Assembly: GCA_963801715.1 (NCBI GenBank)
Contig: CAWDGB010000010.1
Span: 1 to 64,000, forward strand
Length of the DNA: 64,000 bases
Direction of reading: 5' to 3'
From: CAVVJA01 sp963801715
GTDB lineage: Bacteria > Actinomycetota > Actinomycetes > Mycobacteriales > Jatrophihabitantaceae
A program made the translations under genes and the position numbers. The notes below the pieces were generated by a model. The model was given only the letters and a program-made list of their open reading frames with translations. It was not told the DNA's origin and made no database searches. Below, piece after piece: positions 53,049-61,881 of the stretch; positions within the stretch are counted from its first letter, which is position 1, and every line of letters begins with the position of its first letter.

Positions 53049-54659
53049 ATGCGAAAACACAATGGCTTGCTAGGAGTGGCAGTCGTCGCCGCGGCATCTG
53101 CAGCAATCGTTGGGATTTCCGCTGATGCGGCCAACGCTGCACCGCAATCCGGATCAGCTGGCGGGTTGTCAGCGAAGACGGATCCTGCGGTGGTTCTGGT
53201 CGGGACAGAGCTCACGGCAACGATTCAGGTGCCACAGCCGCAGCTAGCTCAGTCCGCGATTGCGGAACTCACAGGCATTGCGGTCCGGGAAGCTGCCACT
53301 GGGCAGATCGGAACGGACACGACGAGCATCACCTCCGAGCTGCTGAGGCTGATCGAGAAGAACCCGGACCGGTACCTCTCGGCGGGCGCGACGGATCAGT
53401 TCACGTCCAAGCTGACCTCGTATGGGACAGGCTTCATCGTGACGCCGGATGGTTACGTCGTGACGGCGGCTCACGTGACGTCTCCGGACCCGGCCGAGAT
53501 TCGCGAGCAGTTCGCCGAGTTCGGACTGCAGCAAGAGGCGCGCAAGGTCGCCGCATCCAACCGTGAGCTATTCGATCAGCTGACCAGTGATCAGGCGAAG
53601 GAATTCACCGAAGCGATCCTGGGCTGGCAGTCCAAGCGCATGTCGCTAACGGATCAGCAGATCACCCGATTTGCTCAGCTCGGAGTGGCAGTGGCCGGCT
53701 TCGACAAGACTGCGAAGGGCGTTCCGGTCACCGTGATCGGTCAGGGCGCCGCGTATCCAGGTCGGGACGTCGCGATCGTAAAACTGGGTGGCAACACCAC
53801 CAACTACCCGACGATTCCGATCGGGACAGACGCTGATATTCACCAGGGTGACAACATATATGTCGACGGTTACCCGGCAGCTTCGACGTTCTTCGCGGCA
53901 ACGTCCCAGGACTCCCAGCTGCAACCGACGACCACGTCGGGGCAGGTCACCGCGATCAAGACAACGGACCAGGGAACAGCCATTATCCAGTCGCAAGCTC
54001 CGATCACTCCGGGCAATTCCGGTGGACCTGCGCTGAACTCCGATGGCGTGGTCGTCGGGCTCGTGTCCGCGGCCGCGGTCGACGGGAACAGCGGCGCCCA
54101 GGCCCAAGGCCAGAACTTCTTCATCGCCGCCAGCGTCATTCAGAGCATCCTCAACGAGCACAACGTCAAGCCGGCGATGAGCCTGACGAGCCAGCGCTAC
54201 AACGCCGCCATCGACGACTTCGACCGCCAGCACTACAAGGCTGCGTTGACGGGATTTCAGCAGGCGCAGAATCTCTACCCAGGCCACCCGTACGCGGGTC
54301 ATTTCGTCAGCGAGAGTCAGGCCGCGATCAGCGCTGGACGAGACCGGACGCCGGATGGCTTGCCGACGGTCTATCTGATCCTCGGCGCGGCCGGCGCGCT
54401 CCTCGTCGTGGCCGCCGCGGCGACCCTGATCATCATCTGGCGACGCCGCTCACGCGTCCGTGACCGGCTGGCGATGCCCAGCGATATGCCGCGCTACGAC
54501 CTCGTTTCGCCAGGGACTGACCGCTCGCCAATGCCGTCGCAACCAGCTGGGTTTGCCACCCAGTCGTCCTACCAGCAGCAGCCATTCACCGGATCCGCCC
54601 AACAGCCCGCTGGTTACTGGACGCCCCCCAGCCAGGTCGATGCGATGGACGGCCAGTAG
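53049..54659 (+). CDS. Secreted, C-terminally anchored trypsin-like serine protease
   Basis: 536 residues. Signal peptide (residues 1-30, ending AANAAPQ). Protease core with His142 in GYVVTAAHV, Asp240 in PGRDVAIVK and Ser324 in ITPGNSGGPAL. His and Asp are 98 residues apart; about 70 of these form a charged helical insertion (about 147-217). A TPR-like helical pair (383-430) follows, then one TM helix (about 440-464) with RRRSR after it and a Pro/Gln-rich tail of about 65 residues. So the protease faces outside and a tail lies in the cytoplasm. No PDZ domain. ATG 53049 follows AGGAA. Confidence 0.88.
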   Translation: MRKHNGLLGVAVVAAASAAIVGISADAANAAPQSGSAGGLSAKTDPAVVLVGTELTATIQVPQPQLAQSAIAELTGIAVREAATGQIGTDTTSITSELLRLIEKNPDRYLSAGATDQFTSKLTSYGTGFIVTPDGYVVTAAHVTSPDPAEIREQFAEFGLQQEARKVAASNRELFDQLTSDQAKEFTEAILGWQSKRMSLTDQQITRFAQLGVAVAGFDKTAKGVPVTVIGQGAAYPGRDVAIVKLGGNTTNYPTIPIGTDADIHQGDNIYVDGYPAASTFFAATSQDSQLQPTTTSGQVTAIKTTDQGTAIIQSQAPITPGNSGGPALNSDGVVVGLVSAAAVDGNSGAQAQGQNFFIAASVIQSILNEHNVKPAMSLTSQRYNAAIDDFDRQHYKAALTGFQQAQNLYPGHPYAGHFVSESQAAISAGRDRTPDGLPTVYLILGAAGALLVVAAAATLIIIWRRRSRVRDRLAMPSDMPRYDLVSPGTDRSPMPSQPAGFATQSSYQQQPFTGSAQQPAGYWTPPSQVDAMDGQ

Positions 54660-54676
54660 CTGGACGGCACATCACG

Positions 54677-54716
54677 GACCTCGACCGCTCGGTGACATAT
54701 CCGAGCGGTCGAGGTC
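54677..54716. terminator. Long perfect hairpin terminator after the protease gene
   Basis: GACCTCGACCGCTCGG (54677-54692) and CCGAGCGGTCGAGGTC (54701-54716) are perfect 16-base arms with an 8-base loop, 18 bases after the protease stop. Almost certainly a terminator or 3' stabiliser for the protease message. Confidence 0.85.
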
Positions 54717-54757
54717 TTCCACCGCCATAGGACGCTGCGCGGTGCAAGATCGACGGT

Positions 54758-54799
54758 CGGTATGCATCCTCCGTGGCTCTGGCACGAGGATGCATACCG
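54758..54799. terminator. Second perfect hairpin, next to the convergent SnoaL-like gene
   Basis: CGGTATGCATCCTC (54758-54771) and GAGGATGCATACCG (54786-54799) are perfect 14-base arms around a 14-base loop, ending 14 bases from the 3' end of the minus-strand gene at 54813. Likely the terminator of that gene, forming a pair of back-to-back terminators with the previous one. Confidence 0.75.
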
Positions 54800-54812
54800 T
54801 ATCCACCGCTCC

Positions 54813-55646
54813 TCAGGGGTGCTCGATGGGTGCGTCGACATCGTCGTAGACGCGGGCCGCAGCAAGCAGTCCGTCCGGGCCGCGCTCGTAGATGGCGATT
54901 CCGGCCTGGGGCGGCAGGTCGTGACTGCCCCAGCGGACGCAGTTGTATTCCACGGCGCAGCGCACCCTGTCGTCGGTCACGGCGCAGTGCTCCACGCCGA
55001 TGCCGCCGCCGGCGCTAAAGCACAGGCGGAAGAACGAACGGAGTTCAGCGGTGCCGCGATGGGTGTAGGGCGGCCCGATCGGCTCGCGATAGTACCCATC
55101 CGGCGCGAAGGTGCACACCAGCGCCTCGGTGTCCCCAGCGGCCAGCGCGGCCTGGTAGCGGCCGACGACGTCACCGGGGTAGGTGGCCCCGCGCTCGAGA
55201 ATGGGAGGCCGGAGGTGGCGCAGTCCGTCGATAGACCGTCGGCTGAAGTAGGAGCGGAACACCATCGACCGATCGTCGGAAGACTCGGCGACGACCGCTA
55301 CCGGCCAGGCGATTTCTCGCCCGGTGTCATCGGCCAGATGCGCCAGAAGTTCGACCACGGCCCGGTCCCCGACGACGCTGGAGGCGATGGTCTCGACACG
55401 GGCGCGGCGTTTGGCCAGTGCGGACTGACTCTGCCGGATGAAGCGCCGCAGCTGGCTGTGGCCTCGGACCTCGCCGGCGTGCGGGTCGTAGACGACCACC
55501 TCGCCTGGCCACGCGTCCTCCAGAGCGCGGGAATCTCCTCGATTCAGTGCGGTGACGTACTGCCTGACCGGATCGGCCCGACCTTCGGACCGAGTCTGCC
55601 TGCGCACCATCTCCGCAGCACTCGCGAATTCCGGAAACCACGGCAT
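54813..55646 (-). CDS. Two-domain SnoaL/NTF2-like protein
   Basis: 277 residues containing two NTF2-like repeats. The first is ADPVRQYVTALNRGDSRALE-DAWPGEVVVYDPHAGEVRGH, the second GDVVGRYQAALAAGDTEALV-CTFAPDGYYREPIGPPYTHR-GTAELRSFF. Tandem SnoaL repeats in one chain are less usual than single ones. No catalytic set is clear; substrate unknown. The neighbouring SDR on the same strand is 50 bases upstream, so both may be one transcript. Confidence 0.8.
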   Translation of the reverse strand: MPWFPEFASAAEMVRRQTRSEGRADPVRQYVTALNRGDSRALEDAWPGEVVVYDPHAGEVRGHSQLRRFIRQSQSALAKRRARVETIASSVVGDRAVVELLAHLADDTGREIAWPVAVVAESSDDRSMVFRSYFSRRSIDGLRHLRPPILERGATYPGDVVGRYQAALAAGDTEALVCTFAPDGYYREPIGPPYTHRGTAELRSFFRLCFSAGGGIGVEHCAVTDDRVRCAVEYNCVRWGSHDLPPQAGIAIYERGPDGLLAAARVYDDVDAPIEHP

Positions 55647-55696
55647 CCCAACCCCCTATTCGGTCTGAGGATTCTTCCGCGTCGGCCACGACGACA

Positions 55697-56449
55697 CTAG
55701 ATGAGCTTCTGCCCGCCATCGATGTCGTAGGTCGCGCCGGTGAGCGCGGTGTTGGTCATGAGGTGGACGGCCAGCGCCGCGACATCCTCCGGTCCGACGA
55801 CCCGCCGGATCGGAAGGGTGGCGCGCAGTTGATCACGGCGCTGTTCGAGGTCGTCGCCGAGGAGCCGGGCGGACAGGGCGGTATCGACGAATCCGGCGGC
55901 GATGAGGTTGACCCGCACCGGTGCGAGCTCCAACGCGAGATTGGCGATGAGCACGGGTACTGCGGCGATGACGGCCCCGGAAAGGACCAGGCCGAGGCCG
56001 GGACGTCGATCGGAGCCGCCCATGAAAAGCAGTGTTCCGGCGGGTCGTACCTTGCCGACAGCGGCGCGGGCGACGTGCAGCGGTAGCAGGAGATGGTCGT
56101 CAATCAGGCGGCGGGCGCGGATGAAGTCCAGGTCGGCCAGTCGGGCGTAGTAGTTGCCGCCCGCAGTGACCAGCACGTGGTCGATCGGGCCTGGTAGTTC
56201 CGCGAAGAACTGGTCGAGACGGACGGAATCGGTAGCGTCGAAGGCGGCGGTGCTCCGGGCGTCGACCTCGGCGGCGGCACGTTCGAGATGGTCGGGATCG
56301 CGGCCCACGAGGACGACGTCGGCCCCCTCGCCGCGGGCGCGTCGAGCGGTTTCGAGCCCGATACCGGCGCTGCCGCCGATAACGACGACGGTTTGGCCGA
56401 GCATCTGCCGCTCGCGGAGGTTTGACGGGACGGGTGCTGGGGTCGTCAT
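55697..56449 (-). CDS. SDR-family oxidoreductase with atypical active site
   Basis: 250 residues from ATG 56449, which follows AGGAGG. Cofactor motif VVVIGGSAGIGLETARRARG, Asp/Arg after strand 2 in LVGRDPDHLE (NADP-like), HVLVTAGGNYYARLADLD in place of NNAG, LLFMGGSDRRPGLGLVLSGA at the Ser position, and the end LTGATYDIDGGQKLI. The canonical YxxxK is not evident: the expected place reads GLVLSGAVIAAV. So it may be a non-catalytic or divergent SDR. Starts divergently from the enoyl-CoA hydratase. Confidence 0.83.
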   Translation of the reverse strand: MTTPAPVPSNLRERQMLGQTVVVIGGSAGIGLETARRARGEGADVVLVGRDPDHLERAAAEVDARSTAAFDATDSVRLDQFFAELPGPIDHVLVTAGGNYYARLADLDFIRARRLIDDHLLLPLHVARAAVGKVRPAGTLLFMGGSDRRPGLGLVLSGAVIAAVPVLIANLALELAPVRVNLIAAGFVDTALSARLLGDDLEQRRDQLRATLPIRRVVGPEDVAALAVHLMTNTALTGATYDIDGGQKLI

Positions 56450-56729
56450 GGCTTCCTCCTGCGGTGTTCGTCCCGGGATCGAGACGCCGGCGGGTCTAGC
56501 CGAGGCGGAAAGCATCCCGTGGTGGGGACTCTCGCCCTTGTCGGTAGGGATTCCTCCGGAGTCCCATACTCGCGCAGCGCGGCGGCCGGGGCTAGGCACG
56601 CCGGCGGCGGTTGGCCGATCTTGGAGTCTCGCAGTTGGTCGGTGCGAGCGTCCGTGATCAGCGATCCGACGACGTAGCGTTCAGGCCGACGAGATTGAAC
56701 GCAGAGCGGCCGGAGTGGAGGAGTAGGCG

Positions 56730-57561
56730 ATGACACAGACGTACCGCACGCTGCGCGCGGCCCCGAAGCGACGAGGGCGTGCTGGGTGTCGTGATAGACG
56801 CGCCACCGATGAACCTGATCGGACCGGAACTCGTGCGCGACTTTGTGACCCTGCTCGGCGAGCTGAACTCCGATGAGGGCATTCGGGTCATGGTGCTGGA
56901 GAGCGCCGACCCGGAGTACTTCGTGCCGCACGTCGATCTCACGAAGGTCGCGGAGTACACCGCCGAGGCCGGCAAGGCCGGCGGCCCGGCCGACGCGTCA
57001 TTGGGGATGCTTTGGCACAAGCTCAGTGAGCTGCCGGTCGTTGCGATCGCGAAGATCCGCGGCCGGGCCCGCGGTGCGGGCAGCGAACTGGCGCTGGCCT
57101 GTGACATGCGGTTCGCCGCGCGGGAGAACGCCGTACTGGGGCAGCCCGAGACCGGTTTCGGTGCGGCGCCGGGTGCCGGCGGCGTGCAGCACCTAGCCCG
57201 GCTGCTGGGGCGGGGTCGAGCGATGGAGGTGATTCTGGGTGCGGACGACCTGGACGCGGACGAGGCCGAACGGTACGGCTGGATCAACCGGGCCCTGCCC
57301 GACGCGGAACTGGACGCGTTCGTGGCGCGACTCGCGCGACGCATCGCGTCGTTCCCTGTCGATGCGGTGAGATCTACCAAGCAGGTGCTCAACGAACTGA
57401 CCTTGCCCGACGCGGACGCGATCCGCGTCGACGCCCGGCGGTTCCAGCAACTTGTCCGCTCGGACACCGTCAAGGCGCGCGCGGCAACTTTGTTCGCGCA
57501 GGGGTTGCAGACTCGGGGCCCGCTCGAACTCGACCTCGGCGATCGCATCGGATCGCTGTGA
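56730..57561 (+). CDS. Enoyl-CoA hydratase/isomerase family protein, one frameshift
   Basis: The ATG at 56730 follows GGAGGAG and gives MTQTYRTLRA; dropping one C of CCCC 56761-56764 joins it to SDEGVLGVVIDAPPMNLIGP. Crotonase features: the oxyanion loop KIRGRARGAGSELALACDMR-FAA, and QPETGFGAAPGAGGVQHLAR-LLGRGRAMEVILGADDLDAD-EAERYGWINRALP. Merged length is about 276 residues. The Glu pair of classical hydratases is only partly present, so isomerase or other crotonase chemistry is possible. Convergent with the SDR at 57590. Confidence 0.88.
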
Positions 57562-57589
57562 CGGAAGAAAGGCTATGGCCGGCCGCGGC

Positions 57590-58369
57590 TCACAGCGTGG
57601 TCAGCAACCCGCCGTCGATGGTGAATTCCGCGCCGGTGACATTGGCCGTTCGATCGCTGGCCAGCAGCAACACGATGTCGGCAACCTCCTCCGGCCGGGA
57701 GAATCGCCCGGTCACCATTTGCCGTGCTGCGCCGGCCGCGACGTCGTCGGCCGCGATGTTGTCGGCGGCGCTGACTGTCGCGGCGACCCCGTCCGGCCCG
57801 AGCCACAAGTCGGTCGCGACGGGTCCGGGCGCGACCGTATTCACGCGGATACCACGCGGACCGAACTCCTTCGACAGAGACTTGGCGAAGTTCGCCAGGG
57901 CGGCCTTGGACGCGGAGTAGTCGATGACCAGCGGGTCGGCCAACCGGGAGTTCACCGAGCCGGTGTTGACGATGGCGCCTGCCCCGGCTGCGAGCATGAC
58001 CGGCAGCGCGGCCCGGGTCGTGCGGACCGCGGCCATCAGGTTCAGGTTCCAGGTCGTCTCCCACATCTCGTCGGTCACGGTAAGAAAACCCGCCGGTCGC
58101 GGCGGCGCGATGCCAACGTTGTTGACCAGCACGTGGATGTGATCACCCGCAGCTTCGATAAGACGGCCGGGACCGGAAGGATCCGCCAGATCGACCTCGA
58201 CGGGCGTTACCGAGCCGTGGGCCGCCAATTCAGCAAGCTCCGGAGTGACTTTCAATGAGCCGGCGGTGACATGCGCGCCCTCAGCGACGAACCCGCGCAC
58301 CACGGCAAGTCCGATGCCGCGGCCAGCGCCGGTAACCACCACCCGCTTGCCTAGCAAACCCAGATCCAA
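57590..58369 (-). CDS. SDR-family oxidoreductase (259 aa)
   Basis: Classical SDR: TGAGRGIG at residues 14-21, VLVNNVGIAPP, Ser in IVNTGSVNSRLAD, YSASK, and GAEFTIDGGLLTTL at the end. The loop SLKVTPELAELAAHGSVTPV-EVDLAD suggests NAD(P) use without a clear preference. 3-oxoacyl-ACP reductase-like; substrate unknown. ATG 58369 follows AAGGAC. Confidence 0.9.
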   Translation of the reverse strand: MDLGLLGKRVVVTGAGRGIGLAVVRGFVAEGAHVTAGSLKVTPELAELAAHGSVTPVEVDLADPSGPGRLIEAAGDHIHVLVNNVGIAPPRPAGFLTVTDEMWETTWNLNLMAAVRTTRAALPVMLAAGAGAIVNTGSVNSRLADPLVIDYSASKAALANFAKSLSKEFGPRGIRVNTVAPGPVATDLWLGPDGVAATVSAADNIAADDVAAGAARQMVTGRFSRPEEVADIVLLLASDRTANVTGAEFTIDGGLLTTL

Positions 58370-58599
58370 GAGTTGTCCTTCCTAAACCGTTGTTGAAGAG
58401 AGCCCGGTTGACATCGTCCCAGCACGAAGGTGCCATGCGCGCGACGCGCTGCCGTGACCATAGCGCCACGATCGGGAAGCAAGCCTTGACCACCGCATCG
58501 GAAGGCCCGGATCGAGGCGTCCGGCGGCCACCACGGTGAGGATCTCCCGAACGCTCGTGGCCCGGCCGGCGATGCGCCCGGGCAGTCCGGGCCGGATCT

Positions 58600-58916
58600 A
58601 TCCCGAGCGTGATTAACAGAGGAGATGACTCAGCCGAACGTGATGACGAAAGCCTCGGCGCCGCCAATCGGGAACGTGATTTCAGCCGTACGGTCCGTGC
58701 TGGGGTGCTGTTGCGGAGGAGCTGATACATGCGCGGTCCACGACCAAACCCGTGCCGCCGCATACCTGGGAGACGACGCTCGACGCATCGAACGTGGTCC
58801 GGTCACCAATCGTCGAGTCGCCCTTCGGGTGGCACCTCAACGTTCGAGCGCCTGACAACATCGCGGTTGAACTGCTAGCCATGAAACCCGAAGCGAGCGC
58901 GGAGCTCTACGGCTGA
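58600..58916 (+). pseudogene. VOC-like C-terminal remnant in a gene-poor gap
   Basis: The plus frame ending with TGA 58914-58916 reads PIVESPFGWHLNVRAPDNIA-VELLAMKP, a good match to a VOC ending (SPFGxxxNVRxPDxNxxELLA). It opens only at about 58670 after a TGA and has no start or first half. On the minus strand a separate short ending TAEITFPIGGAEAFVITFG stops near 58625. The whole gap 58370-58959 otherwise shows no gene; both pieces look like debris. Confidence 0.4.
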
Positions 58917-58959
58917 GCTCGCGCCGCAGGGTTGCTGGAGTAGGCACCTCCGGTGTCGA

Positions 58960-59019
58960 CTGATCCGACTGTGGATGTCCAGGTCGGCCGAGGGGCGACC
59001 GACCTCGACGTCGGATCAG
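58960..59019. terminator. Nested hairpins at the katG 3' end
   Basis: CTGATCCGAC (58960-58969) pairs with GTCGGATCAG (59010-59019), and inside it AGGTCGG (58981-58987) pairs with CCGACCT (58999-59005). The outer arm includes the katG stop codon (59016-59018). Likely the terminator of the furA-katG message. Confidence 0.65.
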
Positions 59020-61211
59020 GCGAGGTCGAACCGATCGAGGTTCATGACCTTGTCCCACGCAGCCACGAAGTCACGCACGAATCTGTCCGGCCCGTCGTCG
59101 CACGCGTAGATCTCCGCGATGGCTCGCAGTTGGGAGTTCGAACCGAAGACGAGGTCGACGGCCGTAGCGGTCCACTTGACCTCACCCGTGGCCCGATCCC
59201 GACCCTCGAACTCGTTCTCCGCCGAGGCGGAGGCCTTCCACTCCGTGCTCATATCGATCAGGTTCACGAAGAAGTCGTTGGTCAAGGTCTCGGGCCGGTC
59301 GGTGAAGACGCCGTGTTGGGTCTGCCCGAAGTTGGCGTCCAGCGCCCGCATACCGCCGATCAACACCGTCATCTCGGGCGTGGTCAGGGTCAACAGGTTG
59401 GCCCGGTCCAACAGCCGTTGCTCGGGTGGCAACTTCTCGCCGGCTCGGAGGTAGTTGCGGAATCCATCTGCCACCGGTTCCAACACGGCGAACGACTCGA
59501 CGTCGGTCTGCTCCTGTGAGGCGTCCGTGCGTCCCGGCACGAACGGCACCGTGACCTCGTGCCCAGCGTTCTTCGCCGCTTGCTCGACGGCCGCGCACCC
59601 GCCCAAGACGATCAGATCGGCCATCGAGACCTTCGTCCCGCCGGTCTGCGAGCCGTTGAAGTCTTGCTGGATCTGCCCGAGGGTCTCCAGCACTGTGGCC
59701 AGTTCAGCTGGGTTATTGACCTCCCAGCTCCGCTGCGGCTCGAGGCGTATCCGCGCCCCGTTGGCACCGCCCCGCTTGTCGGTGCCGCGGAAGCTTGCCG
59801 CTGACGCCCACGCGGTAGCGGCCAGCTGGGAGATGGACAGTCCGGACTCGAGGATCTTGCCTTTGAGCGTGGCGACGTCCATGTCCGTGACCAGGTCATG
59901 ATCGACCTCCGGGACGGGGTCTTGCCACAGTTGCGGCTGCGGAATCCACGGGCCGAGGTAGCGCGAAATGGGGCCCATGTCGCGGTGCAACAACTTGAAC
60001 CATGCCTTGGCGAACGCTTCTGCGAGCTGGTCCGGATTCTCCTGGAAGCGCTTCGCGATCGGCCCGTATATCGGATCCACCTTCAACGCGAGGTCCGTCG
60101 TCAGCATCATGGGCGCGTGCCTCTTTGACGGATCATGAGCATCGGGCACAGTGCCCTGGGCCGAAGGATCCTTGGGAGTCCATTGCTTTGCGCCCGCGGG
60201 GCTGGTCGTCAACTCCCAGTCATACGTGAACAGGTTGTCCAGAAACCCGTTGTCCCACCTGGTCGGCGCTTTGGTCCAGGCGCCCTCCAGCCCGCTGGTG
60301 GTGGTGTCGTCGCCCTTCCCGCTGCCAAAAGTGTTCTTCCAGCCGAGGCCTTGCTGCTCGAGGGGCGCCGCTTCGGGTTCCGGCCCGATGTACTCGGCAG
60401 GGGCTGCGCCATGGGTCTTGCCGACCGTGTGGCCGCCGACAATTAGCGCAACCGTCTCTTCGTCATTCATCGCCATGCGGTCGAAGGTGTCTCGAATGTC
60501 CTTCGCGGCGGCCAGCGGATCAGGATTGCCGTTGGGCCCCTCCGGGTTCACGTAGATCAAGCCCATCTGCACAGCGGCGAAAGGCTTGGCCAGTTCCCGG
60601 TCGCCGCTGTAGCGCTCATCTCCAAGCCACGTGTCCTCGGAGCCCCAGAAGATCTCGTCGGGTTCCCAGATGTCCTCTCGCCCGAAACCGAATCCGAACG
60701 TCTTGAACCCCATCGATTCATAGGCACAGTTGCCGGCGAAGATCAGGAGGTCGGCCCAGGAGACCTTACGGCCATACTTCTGCTTGATCGGCCAGAGCAA
60801 CCGGCGCGCCTTGTCGAGGCTCGCGTTGTCCGGCCAACTGTTGAGGGGAGCAAAGCGCTGGGCGCCGGCGCCGCCACCGCCTCGACCATCCTCGATACGG
60901 TATGTGCCGGCGGCATGCCAACTCATCCGGATGAACAGCGGCCCGTAGTGGCCGTAGTCGGCCGGCCACCAGTCCTGCGACGTCGTCATCAGCTCGAACA
61001 TGTCTCGCTTCAGTGCGTCGAGGTCGACGGTCTTGAATTCTTCTGCGTAGTTGAAGTCCGGGCCCATCGGATTGGACTGGGCCGAGTGCTGGCGCAGAAC
61101 CTGCAGGTTCAGCTGATTCGGCCACCAGTCCTGGTTCGTCCTGGGCCGGCTCGGCGCAGGGGTCGGGGCGGGGATTACTGGGTTTTCGCTTTCGCTACCT
61201 CGGTCAGACAC
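59016..61211 (-). CDS. katG: Catalase-peroxidase KatG
   Basis: 731 residues, full length. Distal haem site Arg95, Trp98 and His99 (FIRMSWHAAGTYR), proximal His261 (VGGHTVGKTHGA), and the covalent adduct triad Trp98, Tyr220 (GLIYVNPEGPNG), Met246, giving catalase as well as peroxidase activity. The C-terminal repeat domain lacks haem ligands as usual. Destroys H2O2 and is the activator of isoniazid in mycobacteria. GTG 61211 follows AGGAGAAGGA. Downstream of furA in the same direction, 94 bases apart. Confidence 0.97.
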   Translation of the reverse strand: MSDRGSESENPVIPAPTPAPSRPRTNQDWWPNQLNLQVLRQHSAQSNPMGPDFNYAEEFKTVDLDALKRDMFELMTTSQDWWPADYGHYGPLFIRMSWHAAGTYRIEDGRGGGGAGAQRFAPLNSWPDNASLDKARRLLWPIKQKYGRKVSWADLLIFAGNCAYESMGFKTFGFGFGREDIWEPDEIFWGSEDTWLGDERYSGDRELAKPFAAVQMGLIYVNPEGPNGNPDPLAAAKDIRDTFDRMAMNDEETVALIVGGHTVGKTHGAAPAEYIGPEPEAAPLEQQGLGWKNTFGSGKGDDTTTSGLEGAWTKAPTRWDNGFLDNLFTYDWELTTSPAGAKQWTPKDPSAQGTVPDAHDPSKRHAPMMLTTDLALKVDPIYGPIAKRFQENPDQLAEAFAKAWFKLLHRDMGPISRYLGPWIPQPQLWQDPVPEVDHDLVTDMDVATLKGKILESGLSISQLAATAWASAASFRGTDKRGGANGARIRLEPQRSWEVNNPAELATVLETLGQIQQDFNGSQTGGTKVSMADLIVLGGCAAVEQAAKNAGHEVTVPFVPGRTDASQEQTDVESFAVLEPVADGFRNYLRAGEKLPPEQRLLDRANLLTLTTPEMTVLIGGMRALDANFGQTQHGVFTDRPETLTNDFFVNLIDMSTEWKASASAENEFEGRDRATGEVKWTATAVDLVFGSNSQLRAIAEIYACDDGPDRFVRDFVAAWDKVMNLDRFDLA

Positions 61212-61305
61212 GTCGGTCCTTCTCCTGTCTCGCGATCTCGTCCTGCTGGTTGCTCTGGATAAAGGCTGCCTTGCTCCGTCGGTATCTGGACCTGGCTGGA
61301 TGCGA

Positions 61306-61767
61306 CTAGCCGCTGGAGGCGGCCGGTGTTGCCGCGACGCACTCGGGACATCGGCCCCAGTAGATGACCTCGGCTTCGCCGATTTCGTAGCCCGAGTCGT
61401 CGACAGCCGTTAAGCATGGGGTGTAGCCGACCGCGCAGTCGACGTCGGCAATAGCACCGCACGACCGACAGACGACGTGGTGGTGGTTGTCCCCGACCCG
61501 GGCCTCGTAGCGCGCGACCGAGCCCATCGGCTGAATACGCCGCACCAGTCCGGCCCCAGTCAGCGCTCGCAACACGTCGTAGACAGCCTGGTGGGACACC
61601 TCCCCGAGATCCTCACGCACGGCACCGATGATCGAATCCGTCTCGGCGTGGGGATGATCGTGCACTGCGGTCAGCACCGCCACCCGAGGACGCGTCACAC
61701 GCAATGCCGCTCCGCGCAACAGGCGCTCACAGTCCGAGGTCGTCGGCACCTGCGAAGTGTTACCCAT
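61306..61767 (-). CDS. furA: Fur-family peroxide/iron regulator FurA
   Basis: 153 residues: winged helix LRGAALRVTRPRVAVLTAVH, SHQAVYDVLRALTGAGLVRR, the metal motif DNHHHVVCRSCG, and zinc cysteines C100/C103 and C140/C143. FurA represses katG and itself and is released by peroxide in actinobacteria. ATG 61767 lies very near the upstream AT-rich patch (TTGATTGATTCCAGAAA), which may hold both promoter and operator. It precedes katG, the standard pair. Confidence 0.95.
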   Translation of the reverse strand: MGNTSQVPTTSDCERLLRGAALRVTRPRVAVLTAVHDHPHAETDSIIGAVREDLGEVSHQAVYDVLRALTGAGLVRRIQPMGSVARYEARVGDNHHHVVCRSCGAIADVDCAVGYTPCLTAVDDSGYEIGEAEVIYWGRCPECVAATPAASSG

Positions 61768-61881
61768 TTTCTGGAATCAATCAAGAACCGGACCTCGGCC
61801 CGCGACGGCGTTCGACCGGGGGGAACGCACCGTGGGCGTAGCGTCAGATGAGTTCTCGACTCGAGAGACGTCAACACTGTC

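Noticed and set aside
58682..58882. A 66-codon minus-strand frame as a gene
   Set aside because: It is antisense to the VOC-like remnant and shows no protein-like pattern.
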